NCBI GenBank assembly: GCA_002362135.1
Contig: DETO01000070.1
Coordinates: 23,148 to 47,781 of the forward strand
Direction of reading: 5' to 3'
DNA from: Ruminococcus sp. UBA3286
GTDB taxonomy: Bacteria > Bacillota > Clostridia > Oscillospirales > Ruminococcaceae
DNA: 24,634 bases
The notes beneath the pieces were generated by a model. That model searched no databases. It saw only the letters and a list, made by a program, of their open reading frames with translations, and was not told where the DNA came from. The position numbers were made by a program, and so were the translations under genes. Below are positions 1 through 7,372 of the stretch, piece after piece. Numbering within the stretch: the first letter of the stretch is position 1; the number at the start of each line of letters is the position of its first letter.

Positions 1-324
1 GGAATCCTCATTGCGGCAGGCTCGGTTTTCGGATTCGGATTTATGACGAAAAAAGGCAATCCGCCTATGGTTCTGGGAATGGCGATATGCGCTGTCGTAT
101 TCCTGCTGGCAATTTTCTTTGCCGTGCGCATTGAATATGCATGGGAACTTTCAAGCTTACTCGCCGAAGAGGGAATAGGCGAATTTACATTCTTCAGATG
201 CTTCTTACATTTAGGAGAAATTTTCGAGCTGTTCGATCTCAAAGGCGAGTATATCTGGGGATTGATAAAGGCGGAACTTTTCGGTCTGCTTGGCGGATTT
301 GCCATACTCTTCAAGAGAAGATAA
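1..324 (+). CDS. C-terminal part of a membrane protein (partial)
   Basis: The reading frame is open from base 1, so the gene begins upstream of the window. The visible 107 residues end in FKRR. Hydrophobic stretches are seen at about residues 1-14, 22-42 and 90-103, and short charged loops separate them. A Met lies at base 43 but has no ribosome binding site, so it is probably internal. No family motif is recognisable. The stop lies 29 bases before iorB on the same strand, with no terminator between, so it may be co-transcribed with the aryl-acid genes that follow. The function is unknown. Confidence 0.6.
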   Translation, partial: GILIAAGSVFGFGFMTKKGNPPMVLGMAICAVVFLLAIFFAVRIEYAWELSSLLAEEGIGEFTFFRCFLHLGEIFELFDLKGEYIWGLIKAELFGLLGGFAILFKRR

Positions 325-353
325 TTTATTCTTTATGAAAGGTATTGATACAT

Positions 354-926
354 ATGGAAACTAAATCAATAATGATAGTCGGAGTTGGCGGACAGGGTTC
401 GCTGCTCGCTTCAAGACTGCTGGGAAGCGTGCTTCTCGACAGCGGATATGACGTTAAAGTCAGCGAAGTTCATGGTATGAGCCAGCGCGGCGGAAGCGTC
501 GTTACTTACGTTAAATACGGCGATAAAGTTTATTCTCCGATAATCGAAAAGGGCGAAGCCGATATCGTGGTATCGTTCGAGATGCTCGAAGCCGCAAGAT
601 CGCTGCCTTATCTGAAAAAAGGCGGACTTCTTGTAACTTCAACTCAGCAGATCGACCCCATGCCCGTAATTACGGGAGCGGCTGATTATCCCGAAGATCT
701 TGCGGAAAAGATAAAGGCTGCCGGCGTTGACATAGCAGCTGCCGACGCTCTTTCATTGGCGGAGCAGGCAGGTACTTCAAAGGCTTCCAACGTTGTGCTG
801 ATGGGCGTTTTGTCCAAGTATATGGATTTCCCGGAGGAACTTTGGCAGAAGGCGCTTGAAAAGTGCGTTAAACCGCAATTCCTTGACATAAACAGGAAGG
901 CGTTTGAACTCGGCAGAAGTGTATGA
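354..926 (+). CDS. iorB: Indolepyruvate:ferredoxin oxidoreductase, beta subunit
   Basis: This 190-residue protein matches the small (gamma-type) subunit of 2-oxoacid:ferredoxin oxidoreductases. The glycine-rich N-terminal GVGGQGS and the EVHGMSQRGGSV block are hallmarks of IorB. The enzyme oxidatively decarboxylates arylpyruvates from aromatic amino acids to aryl-acetyl-CoA, passing electrons to ferredoxin in the cytoplasm. An in-frame TTG lies at 345, but the ATG at 354 has the better-placed AAAGG site (338-342). The catalytic alpha subunit iorA, which carries thiamine diphosphate and iron-sulfur clusters, is normally next to iorB but is not visible here. The downstream aryl-CoA ligase and ACT protein support the aryl-acid role. 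Confidence 0.9.
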   Translation: METKSIMIVGVGGQGSLLASRLLGSVLLDSGYDVKVSEVHGMSQRGGSVVTYVKYGDKVYSPIIEKGEADIVVSFEMLEAARSLPYLKKGGLLVTSTQQIDPMPVITGAADYPEDLAEKIKAAGVDIAAADALSLAEQAGTSKASNVVLMGVLSKYMDFPEELWQKALEKCVKPQFLDINRKAFELGRSV

Positions 927-936
927 TCACTGAGCA

Positions 937-974
937 GAGTACGAACCTGAGCGATGAGTACGAACTTGGGTGAT
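937..974 (+). repeat. Tandem 19-bp repeat, two copies
   Basis: Two adjacent units, 937-955 and 956-974, share 16 of 19 bases. Each begins GAGTACGAAC. They lie between the iorB stop and the start region of the small membrane protein. The second copy supplies part of the possible start region of that gene. Confidence 0.75.
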
Positions 975-1506
975 GTTTGTGAAAAAAGCAATAATAACTG
1001 TAATTCTTGCGCTTATTTCGGCATTATCAATATTTACGGGCGTTATGATACAGAAAAGTTACTCTGAAAAGTATGTGCAGACTTCAGCGGCATTATTGTA
1101 TGAAAAAAGACGTACGAAAATGCCGTCGATTCTGACATATGTTTATTTGGTAGACGATAAGTCGTATACTATAGATAAAACAAGCAATTTTTCCTTTAGC
1201 AAGCGTAATATATCTTACGATAAGATTACACCAAACTTTGCATATTTCGGGCATACTGCACCTGCTGCAAAAGTACTGCTTTTTATTGGCACACTTTTTG
1301 CTATGATTACTCTTTTCGTTTTATTCGGATTAATATTGAACTTATCGTTTGCTTACAAGATGCAGCCGTTTATATTTTTGTACTACACTGCCGGAATAGC
1401 TGTTCTTACGGAATCAATTCTTGCGACGCTGTTAATAGCGTTTTTTACATTCATGATAATCGCTATTTGTGTATCAGCAACGAAAAGCAGCAAAGAATAT
1501 TATTAA
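973..1506 (+). CDS. Small multi-pass membrane protein, unknown function
   Basis: This 177-residue hypothetical protein has one N-terminal hydrophobic segment (about 7-27). A polar, Tyr/Lys-rich region (about 28-95) follows, probably outside the membrane, and then three hydrophobic segments (about 97-125, 130-153 and 155-170). No conserved family is recognised. Starts at GTG 970, ATG 973 and GTG 979 are all possible; no strong ribosome binding site decides between them. The gene interrupts the iorB-paaK order. It uses TTA, TTG and ATA codons far more than its GC-richer neighbours, which suggests separate origin or a late insertion. A normal paaK ribosome binding site begins about 10 bases after its stop, so transcription can read through. 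Confidence 0.65.
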   Translation: MFVKKAIITVILALISALSIFTGVMIQKSYSEKYVQTSAALLYEKRRTKMPSILTYVYLVDDKSYTIDKTSNFSFSKRNISYDKITPNFAYFGHTAPAAKVLLFIGTLFAMITLFVLFGLILNLSFAYKMQPFIFLYYTAGIAVLTESILATLLIAFFTFMIIAICVSATKSSKEYY

Positions 1507-1531
1507 AAAATGTATAAAGGAGATGTTACCA

Positions 1532-2839
1532 ATGGGAAAATATTGGAACGAAGAAATTGAGACCATGTCCCTTGAGGATATGCGCAAGCTTCAGAATGAA
1601 AGACTGACGGCGCAGGTAAAGCACGTTTACGAGAATGTAAAGTATTACCGCGATCTTATGGACGAAAAGGGCGTTAAACCCGAAGATATCCAGTCCGTCG
1701 ACGATCTTCACAAACTGCCTTTTCTTACGAAAGCCGATCTGCGCGAGGCTTATCCCTACGGACTTCTTGCAAAGCCTTTGAGCGACTGCGTAAGAATCCA
1801 GTCGACCAGCGGAACTACGGGAAAGCGCGTAGTTGCGTTCTATACTCAGCATGATATCGACCTCTGGGAAGATTGCTGCGCCCGTGCGATAACTGCGGCA
1901 GGCGGAACTAATGAAGACGTATGTCAGGTATGCTACGGCTACGGTCTCTTTACGGGAGGTCCCGGTCTTAACGGCGGTTCTCATAAAGTCGGCTGTCTTA
2001 CTCTGCCTATGTCCAGCGGAAATACAGAAAGACAGATCACTTTCATGCGCGATCTCGGCGCGACCATTCTTTGCTGTACGCCTTCTTATGCGGCGTATAT
2101 CGGCGAAACTCTTCACGATATGGGCTATACAACCGACGATATAAAGCTGAAAGCAGGAATTTTCGGCGCTGAACCGTGGACGGAGGAAATGCGCCGTTCC
2201 ATTGAAGAATCTCTCGGAATCAAGGCTTATGATATTTACGGACTTACGGAAACAAGCGGTCCAGGAGTTGCGTTTGAATGCTCAGAGCAGACGGGAATGC
2301 ACATCAATGAGGATCACTTCATTCCCGAGATCATCAATCCTGAAACAGGCGAAATTCTCCCCGACGGCGAAGTCGGCGAGCTTGTATTCACCAGCATTAC
2401 AAAAGAAGCTTTTCCGCTTCTCCGCTACCGTACACGCGATCTCTGCGTTCTCAGCCGCAAAAAATGCTCCTGCGGACGTACTCTCATAAAGATGAGCAAG
2501 CCGATGGGCAGAAGCGACGATATGCTTATAATCCGCGGCGTAAACGTTTTCCCGTCGCAGATCGAGACCGTTCTTATCGAGCAGGGCTATACGCCGAATT
2601 ATCTCATTGAAGTTGACAGAGTGAATAATACAGATACTCTTGATATCAGCGTTGAGATGAATCCCGACCAGTTCTCCGACAAGGTGAAGGATATGCAGGC
2701 TCAGGAGAAGGAGCTTGCAATTGCTATCAAGACGATGCTTGGTATTAATCCTAAGGTTCATCTTGTCAGCCCCAAGTCGATCACACGAAGCGAAGGCAAG
2801 GCTGTACGCGTTATCGACAAGCGCAAGCTGCATGACTAA
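1532..2839 (+). CDS. paaK: Phenylacetate-CoA ligase family (aryl-CoA synthetase)
   Basis: This 435-residue cytoplasmic adenylate-forming enzyme joins phenylacetate or a related aryl acid to CoA using ATP. Its length is typical of PaaK. Visible motifs are the phosphate-binding STSGTTGK near residue 92, YGLTETSG near 240, YRTRDLC near 308 and GRSDDMLIIRGVNVFPSQ near 333, followed by the small C-terminal domain. A C-x-C-G cluster (KCSCGR) sits before the hinge, as in many anaerobe PaaKs. The start is ATG 1532, with AAAGGAG at 1516-1522. The in-frame ATG at 1523 abuts that site and is too close. The location next to iorB and an ACT protein fits interconversion of aryl-acetates and aryl-acetyl-CoA. 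The exact substrate cannot be read from the sequence. Confidence 0.93.
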   Translation: MGKYWNEEIETMSLEDMRKLQNERLTAQVKHVYENVKYYRDLMDEKGVKPEDIQSVDDLHKLPFLTKADLREAYPYGLLAKPLSDCVRIQSTSGTTGKRVVAFYTQHDIDLWEDCCARAITAAGGTNEDVCQVCYGYGLFTGGPGLNGGSHKVGCLTLPMSSGNTERQITFMRDLGATILCCTPSYAAYIGETLHDMGYTTDDIKLKAGIFGAEPWTEEMRRSIEESLGIKAYDIYGLTETSGPGVAFECSEQTGMHINEDHFIPEIINPETGEILPDGEVGELVFTSITKEAFPLLRYRTRDLCVLSRKKCSCGRTLIKMSKPMGRSDDMLIIRGVNVFPSQIETVLIEQGYTPNYLIEVDRVNNTDTLDISVEMNPDQFSDKVKDMQAQEKELAIAIKTMLGINPKVHLVSPKSITRSEGKAVRVIDKRKLHD

Positions 2840-2859
2840 TTTCAAAAGGAGGAATTTTT

Positions 2860-3288
2860 ATGGCAAATGCAAAACAAATCTCGGTTTTCGTGGACAATAA
2901 GCCCGCTCAGCTTGCGGGCGTCATGGAACTTATCAAGGAAAGCGGCGTGAATGTGCGCGCGCTCAGTCTTGCGGATACGTCCGATTTTGGAATTTTACGC
3001 ATGATAGTTCAGGATACCGACAAGGCGGTCAGCGTTCTGAAATCCGCTTCCTACGCAGTTACGGTCACGGAAATTCTTGTGATCTCGATCCCCGACGCTC
3101 CGGGACAGCTCAGCCGTGTGCTTGATATTCTCGGCAGTCACAATGTAAATCTTGAATACCTTTACGCCTTTACGGGAGTATTTGACAATACAGCCTGTTT
3201 TGCTATCCGCGTTGATGATAACGCTTCTGCCGTAAAGGTTCTTACAGATAACGGTATAATTACGCTGACTGAAAATGATTTAGCTTGA
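2860..3288 (+). CDS. Tandem ACT-domain protein
   Basis: This 142-residue protein consists of two ACT domains: about residues 4-66 (QISVFVDNKPAQLAGVMELI) and 70-138 (VISIPDAPGQLSRVLDILGS). ACT domains bind small ligands, usually amino acids, at domain interfaces. Such stand-alone double-ACT proteins commonly follow iorAB and paaK genes, so a role in sensing an aromatic amino acid or aryl acid is inferred. A strong AAAAGGAGG site (2844-2852) precedes the ATG, 20 bases after the paaK stop. It is the last gene of the operon. No catalytic domain is attached, and no strong terminator follows. Confidence 0.9.
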   Translation: MANAKQISVFVDNKPAQLAGVMELIKESGVNVRALSLADTSDFGILRMIVQDTDKAVSVLKSASYAVTVTEILVISIPDAPGQLSRVLDILGSHNVNLEYLYAFTGVFDNTACFAIRVDDNASAVKVLTDNGIITLTENDLA

Positions 3289-3295
3289 TTGTGCA

Positions 3296-3305
3296 TTGTA
3301 TACAA
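3296..3305. repeat. Short perfect palindrome after the ACT gene
   Basis: TTGTATACAA is a 10-bp perfect palindrome 8 bases after the ACT-protein stop. It is followed by a weak AAATT/AATTT stem with an AT-rich tail. It may help end transcription or may be chance in AT-rich DNA. The rest of 3306-3406 shows no gene. Confidence 0.25.
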
Positions 3306-3406
3306 ATTTTCGGGAATTTATTCAGCGCAATTTAATCTAAAATTATGCAAAATGATGAAAATTTGCAAAAGTTTATTTAATGCCTTATCTTTATGTTGTA
3401 TTCCAC

Positions 3407-3435
3407 TTGACAAATGAGCGAAAAAATTGTATAAT
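3407..3435 (+). promoter_or_regulatory. Sigma-A promoter of the zinc-ribbon gene
   Basis: A perfect -35 box TTGACA (3407-3412) and a perfect -10 box TATAAT (3430-3435) are separated by exactly 17 bases. Transcription should start near 3442, giving a leader of about 57 bases before the ATG at 3499. It is the closest match to consensus in the window. Confidence 0.9.
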
Positions 3436-3498
3436 GTAATTATGAAAATTATGTAGGCAGAGCAATTCGACCCTGCACTAAAATAAGGAGTGATCATC

Positions 3499-3933
3499 AT
3501 GGGCATAATCGATAAGATCGGCGGCGTCAGCAAGGGCGTTAGCGACAAGACCAAGAGTATCTCGGAGGCTAATAACCTCAAGAGAAAGATTTTATATGAA
3601 GAGGAGAGAATCGTTGAGATTTTTACTGATATCGGTAAAAAGTATTATAAGAATCCCAACGAAGATCCCGCAAATCTGAAAGTTCTGTGCGACGATATCG
3701 ACACTCGCCGCAGAAGAATCAAGAAGATGAGATTCGAACTTAACGGTATCAGAGGCTATAAGATCTGTCCTAAGTGCGACGCTGAAGTAAATGAGCGTTT
3801 CCAGTTCTGCGGCCGCTGCGGAGCGCGTCTCCCCGAAATGGAGGACGACGATTTCATGTCTCTCGAGCCTAACGATTACTATACCGAGAGCAGCAATCAG
3901 TTCTTTAACGCAGATTCAAACAAGAATTATTAA
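3499..3933 (+). CDS. Small zinc-ribbon protein with helical N-terminal region
   Basis: This 144-residue protein has no signal peptide. Residues 1-85 are charged and probably helical, with many Lys, Glu and Arg (NLKRKILYEEERIVEIF). A zinc ribbon follows with cysteines at 90, 93, 104 and 107 (CPKC...CGRCG), then an acidic tail rich in Asp, Tyr and Asn. The ATG at 3499 is chosen because AAGGAG (3485-3490) lies 8 bases upstream; an in-frame GTG at 3490 overlaps that site. The strong promoter suggests abundant expression. The function is unknown. Related zinc-ribbon plus coiled-coil proteins are common in Clostridia and often uncharacterised. The gene appears to be a single transcription unit. Confidence 0.85.
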   Translation: MGIIDKIGGVSKGVSDKTKSISEANNLKRKILYEEERIVEIFTDIGKKYYKNPNEDPANLKVLCDDIDTRRRRIKKMRFELNGIRGYKICPKCDAEVNERFQFCGRCGARLPEMEDDDFMSLEPNDYYTESSNQFFNADSNKNY

Positions 3934-3953
3934 TCAGGAACTGCGTAAATAGG

Positions 3954-3975
3954 ATTGCACGTTTTTCGGTGCAAT
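3954..3975 (+). terminator. Small stem-loop after the zinc-ribbon gene
   Basis: ATTGCAC (3954-3960) pairs with GTGCAAT (3969-3975) around an 8-base loop that contains a T-run. No T-run follows the stem, so it is at best a weak terminator or an mRNA 3' end protector. Confidence 0.35.
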
Positions 3976-4033
3976 ATGCTTGAAAACCCATGCAGCTTCT
4001 CTATGAACGCAGCTTCCAAAATCTGTTCTTGAT

Positions 4034-4066
4034 CAATGGCTGTTCCGACCTCTGGGACAGCCATTG
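4034..4066 (+). terminator. 13-bp stem-loop, probable terminator
   Basis: CAATGGCTGTTCC (4034-4046) pairs with GGGACAGCCATTG (4054-4066) with one G-T wobble and a 7-base loop. Only TTT follows. It probably ends the zinc-ribbon transcript. Oddly, the stem ends three bases before the likely start codon of the next gene, so it could also fold over that gene's translation start. Confidence 0.6.
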
Positions 4067-4069
4067 TTT

Positions 4070-5419
4070 ATGATATGGGAAGTGATAATTATCAAATATT
4101 TTGATCTTATTTTTTTGCTTGTTTTTTATAATCTTATCCCCATGTGGACGGAATTAAACATTCACATTGCCGTCAAGATAGTAGGCACGATAATATTATC
4201 AATGCTTTTTATCATTGATCTTATACGAAGCGAGCCAACGCCTGTGAAGGGGTTTGTTAAAGGTTTCCGGCTTCGTTCGCTTCGGCGCGGCACAAGCCTT
4301 ATCTGGATATCAGCCGCTTCTCTGATTCCCGAAACAGTGATAATCGTTATGTATTTCTGCTTCTCGGACGCAGGAACGCTTCCGAAGATTTTCTCGATTG
4401 TTATGCCCGTTTTGGCGATTATTCTCACATTTCTGGCAGGATTCGTGCGGACGGTCATCGGCGCAAAGCAGATCAAGATCGTGGATTACGTTTTCCTGCT
4501 TATTTTCTGGTGGGTACCTGTAATAAATCTCGTGCTGATATGGCGATTCTACAGAAAGGCAAAGCGCGAGTATATTTTTGAGGCGGATAAAGCTGAAACT
4601 GAAAACGTCCGCGCAGAAAATGAGATCTGCAAAACTAAATATCCCATCGTCATGGTTCACGGGATTTTCTTCCGCGACTGGCAGTTGATGAATTACTGGG
4701 GAAGAGTTCCCGCAACGCTGACCAGAAACGGCGCGAGCGTTTATTACGGAAATCAGCAGTCGGCTTTGTCTATTCCTGACAGCGCTGCGGAGCTTCGTGA
4801 GAAAATTCTGCGTATAATCCACGAAAGCGGCGCTGAAAAAGTGAATATTATTGCGCATTCAAAAGGCGGTCTTGACGCCAGATACGCAATAAGCACGCTC
4901 GGACTTGACGAATATGTTGCGACTCTCACAACGATTAATACGCCGCATAAGGGCTGCGAAATGGCTTCGTATCTGCTGAAAAAAGTCCCCGACGGACTTG
5001 CCGTGTGGATAGCGAAGCGGTATAATTCCATGTTCGGAATCCTCGGCGACAAAGCCCCCGATTTTATGGCAGGCGTTCGCGATTTATGCCCCGAAAGTGT
5101 TGCGGAGCTTGAATCCTGCATGGAGGATTCGCCGAACGTTTCCTACAGAAGCTGTATGTCTGTTATGAAGAACGCGTTTTCAGCGGGATTTCCTCTGAAT
5201 GCAGGATATTTGCTGATGAAGAAACTGAACGGGCCAAACGACGGGCTTGTGTGGACAGGCTCGGCGGCTCATGGGCGATTCAGGCTTGTTCAGGCAAAAA
5301 AACGCCGCGGAATCAGCCACGGAGACATGATCGACCTTTTTCGTGAAAATATCGACGGATTCGACGTTCGCGAATTCTACGCAGGAATAGTTGCCGAATT
5401 AAAGAATGAAGGCTATTGA
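4070..5419 (+). CDS. Membrane-anchored alpha/beta hydrolase (lipase-like)
   Basis: This protein of about 449 residues has an N-terminal membrane half with about five hydrophobic segments (roughly 8-24, 33-50, 74-98, 108-130 and 137-158). An alpha/beta-hydrolase domain follows. The domain starts at PIVMVHGIFFRDW, where His-Gly is the usual oxyanion region. The nucleophile elbow AHSKGG gives Ser264, and likely acid and base partners are Asp391 (PNDGLVW) and His417 (ISHGD). It resembles triacylglycerol lipase or esterase domains of the LipA/PGAP1-like type, acting on lipids or esters at the membrane. The start is uncertain: TTG 4064, ATG 4070, GTG 4082 and ATG 4142 are in frame, and none has a good ribosome binding site. 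Its stop overlaps the convergent neighbour by 7 bp. Confidence 0.75.
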   Translation: MIWEVIIIKYFDLIFLLVFYNLIPMWTELNIHIAVKIVGTIILSMLFIIDLIRSEPTPVKGFVKGFRLRSLRRGTSLIWISAASLIPETVIIVMYFCFSDAGTLPKIFSIVMPVLAIILTFLAGFVRTVIGAKQIKIVDYVFLLIFWWVPVINLVLIWRFYRKAKREYIFEADKAETENVRAENEICKTKYPIVMVHGIFFRDWQLMNYWGRVPATLTRNGASVYYGNQQSALSIPDSAAELREKILRIIHESGAEKVNIIAHSKGGLDARYAISTLGLDEYVATLTTINTPHKGCEMASYLLKKVPDGLAVWIAKRYNSMFGILGDKAPDFMAGVRDLCPESVAELESCMEDSPNVSYRSCMSVMKNAFSAGFPLNAGYLLMKKLNGPNDGLVWTGSAAHGRFRLVQAKKRRGISHGDMIDLFRENIDGFDVREFYAGIVAELKNEGY

Positions 5420-5793
5420 TCTAATCTTCTTCTTATCATTTGACAGAGAAAAAATGCTGGTATGCATAGGATTCCCCATAAAACAGTAAACAGGGGACAG
5501 ATCTGACCGAGAACGTTGAGCGGTTGGTCGGAATAATCCCATACGTGCCAGTGCATAATGAGGTTGTCAAATATTCCTACGGCGAATTCGATTGCTGTTA
5601 TCGCAGCTGCGCCGATGATACAGCATCTTATCAGCGTCATTGCCGGCAATCGGCTGATAAAATAAAGCATTGTCAGCGCTGCGCCGCCCGTCAGACACAT
5701 CGTCCAATGGGTATAGCCTCTGCTGACAACCTCAACAAAAGCGTACAGAAAATATCCCATAAGGAATGTAAACATATATTGTGCATATTTCAT
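5413..5793 (-). CDS. CmpB-like (ABC-transporter type IV family) membrane protein
   Basis: This 126-residue integral membrane protein has about four hydrophobic helices (roughly 4-22, 28-45, 52-72 and 98-118). It carries the conserved block WDYSDQPLNVLGQICPLF followed by a Trp-rich helix, the signature of the putative ABC-transporter type IV family (Pfam ABC_trans_CmpB). Despite the name, transport has not been shown for this family and no ATPase gene is nearby. The GGAGGGG site before the ATG gives firm support for the start. The gene is convergent with the lipase-like gene, overlapping it at the stop, and divergent from malQ. Confidence 0.75.
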   Translation of the reverse strand: MKYAQYMFTFLMGYFLYAFVEVVSRGYTHWTMCLTGGAALTMLYFISRLPAMTLIRCCIIGAAAITAIEFAVGIFDNLIMHWHVWDYSDQPLNVLGQICPLFTVLWGILCIPAFFLCQMIRRRLDQ

Positions 5794-5837
5794 AATTATC
5801 CCCTCCGATTTCTGTTATTATTTCCAAGCTTATGTGA

Positions 5838-5849
5838 AATATGCATATT
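5838..5849. promoter_or_regulatory. Palindrome between divergent genes, possible operator
   Basis: AATATGCATATT is a 12-bp perfect palindrome in the 92-bp gap between the divergent CmpB-like gene and malQ. It is placed where a repressor could affect malQ. No convincing -35/-10 pair was found nearby, and chance is possible in AT-rich DNA. Confidence 0.3.
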
Positions 5850-5885
5850 GTTTAATGTCAATTAATCTAATTAAAGGAGTTTATT

Positions 5886-7358
5886 ATGCGTAAAAGTTGC
5901 ATTATTTGCCATATTTCAAGCCTGCCGTCCGAATACGGCATTGGAAAAATGGGACGTCATGCCTTTGCATTTGTGGATTTCCTGAAAAAAGCAGGAGTAA
6001 AATGCTGGCAGATACTTCCACTTTCACCCACAAGCTACGGAGATTCGCCGTATCAGTCGTTTTCGGTGAATGCAGGCAACCCCTATTTCATCGACTACGA
6101 GATACTTGAGGGCGACGGACTTCTTGAAAAAGCCGATTATGCCGATATTACTTGGGAAAGCGACAAGGATAGGGTCGATTACAGCCTGATTTATGATCAT
6201 TGTTTCGACGTTTTGCGGATAGCGTTTTCGCGATTCAAGCCGTCGAGAGTTCCTGCATATAAAAAGTTTTGCGAGACAAACAAATCTTGGCTGGAAGAAT
6301 ATGCGCTGTTCATGGCTCTGAAATTTCAGAACGACGGTAAGCCATGGTATGAGTGGGAGAACGCAATTTCAATGCATAAGCCGAAAGCTGTTGCCGAGGT
6401 AAAAAAATCTTTGAAAAAAGAGATAGAATTCTACAAATTCGTGCAGTTTGAGTTTAATCGCCAATGGACTGAGCTGAAAAATTACGCCAACGACAACGGA
6501 ATCGAGATAGTTGGCGATATACCGATATATTGCGCGCTTGACAGCGTTGAGGCATGGGCTGATCACAAGCTGTTCTGGTTCAACAGCAAGCGTCGTCCCG
6601 TTCGTGTTGCAGGCTGTCCGCCCGATGAATTTTCGCCTACCGGTCAGCTTTGGGGAAATCCGCTCTATGACTGGGAATATCATAAGAAAACCGGTTATAA
6701 ATGGTGGATCGACCGTATCGAAGCGGCTTCGAAGCTTTACGATATCGTTCGTATCGATCACTTCCGCGGATTTGAAAGTTACTACACGATTCCATTCGGC
6801 AATGATGACGCTACTGTCGGAGAATGGAAAAAAGGCCCTAATTATGAACTTTTCCGTTTAGCTGAGGAAAAGCTGGGCAAGCTGAATATTATTGCGGAAG
6901 ATCTGGGATTTATTACGCCCGAAGTCAGGGAAATGCTTGATAAATGCGGTTATCCCGGTATGAAAGTTTTGCAGTTCGGATTCAGCGACGGAGAAAATGA
7001 GCATCTTCCGCATAATTTTGCGACCACAAATTGTTTTGCATATACGGGTACTCACGATAACGAAACTCTCAACGGCTGGGTGGAGTCGATGGATAAAAAA
7101 TCCCTTAAATTCGCGAAAAAGTATCTGAATGTCAAGCGAAAGAGTGAAATTCCGATGGCTGTTGTCCGCGCCGCATGGGGAAGCGTTGCGGAGGTTGCGG
7201 TTGCGCAGATACAGGATTTCCTTGACAGTCCGAGTTCCGCAAGAATGAATACGCCGTCAACTTTAGGAATAAATTGGCAGTTCAGAACGGCGGAAGAACA
7301 GTTTACGCCTGAATTGGCAAAGAAAATTAAAAAACTCAACAAAATATATAACAGATAA
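5886..7358 (+). CDS. malQ: 4-alpha-glucanotransferase (amylomaltase)
   Basis: This 490-residue cytoplasmic enzyme of glycoside hydrolase family 77 has the usual length. It transfers alpha-1,4-glucan segments between maltodextrins, releasing glucose and building longer chains for phosphorylase. Family blocks are visible: SYGDSPYQSFSVNAGNPYFID (residues 50-70), the 250s-like stretch PTGQLWGNPLYDW, IVRIDHFRGFESY with nucleophile Asp291, IIAEDLGFITPEV with acid/base Glu338, and TGTHDNETLNGW with Asp391. The AAAGGAG site lies 7 bases before the ATG. glgP follows after 14 bases, so the two are surely co-transcribed. Together they convert imported maltodextrin or stored glycogen into glucose and glucose-1-phosphate. 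Confidence 0.97.
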   Translation: MRKSCIICHISSLPSEYGIGKMGRHAFAFVDFLKKAGVKCWQILPLSPTSYGDSPYQSFSVNAGNPYFIDYEILEGDGLLEKADYADITWESDKDRVDYSLIYDHCFDVLRIAFSRFKPSRVPAYKKFCETNKSWLEEYALFMALKFQNDGKPWYEWENAISMHKPKAVAEVKKSLKKEIEFYKFVQFEFNRQWTELKNYANDNGIEIVGDIPIYCALDSVEAWADHKLFWFNSKRRPVRVAGCPPDEFSPTGQLWGNPLYDWEYHKKTGYKWWIDRIEAASKLYDIVRIDHFRGFESYYTIPFGNDDATVGEWKKGPNYELFRLAEEKLGKLNIIAEDLGFITPEVREMLDKCGYPGMKVLQFGFSDGENEHLPHNFATTNCFAYTGTHDNETLNGWVESMDKKSLKFAKKYLNVKRKSEIPMAVVRAAWGSVAEVAVAQIQDFLDSPSSARMNTPSTLGINWQFRTAEEQFTPELAKKIKKLNKIYNR

Positions 7359-7372
7359 TCGGAGGGAAAACC

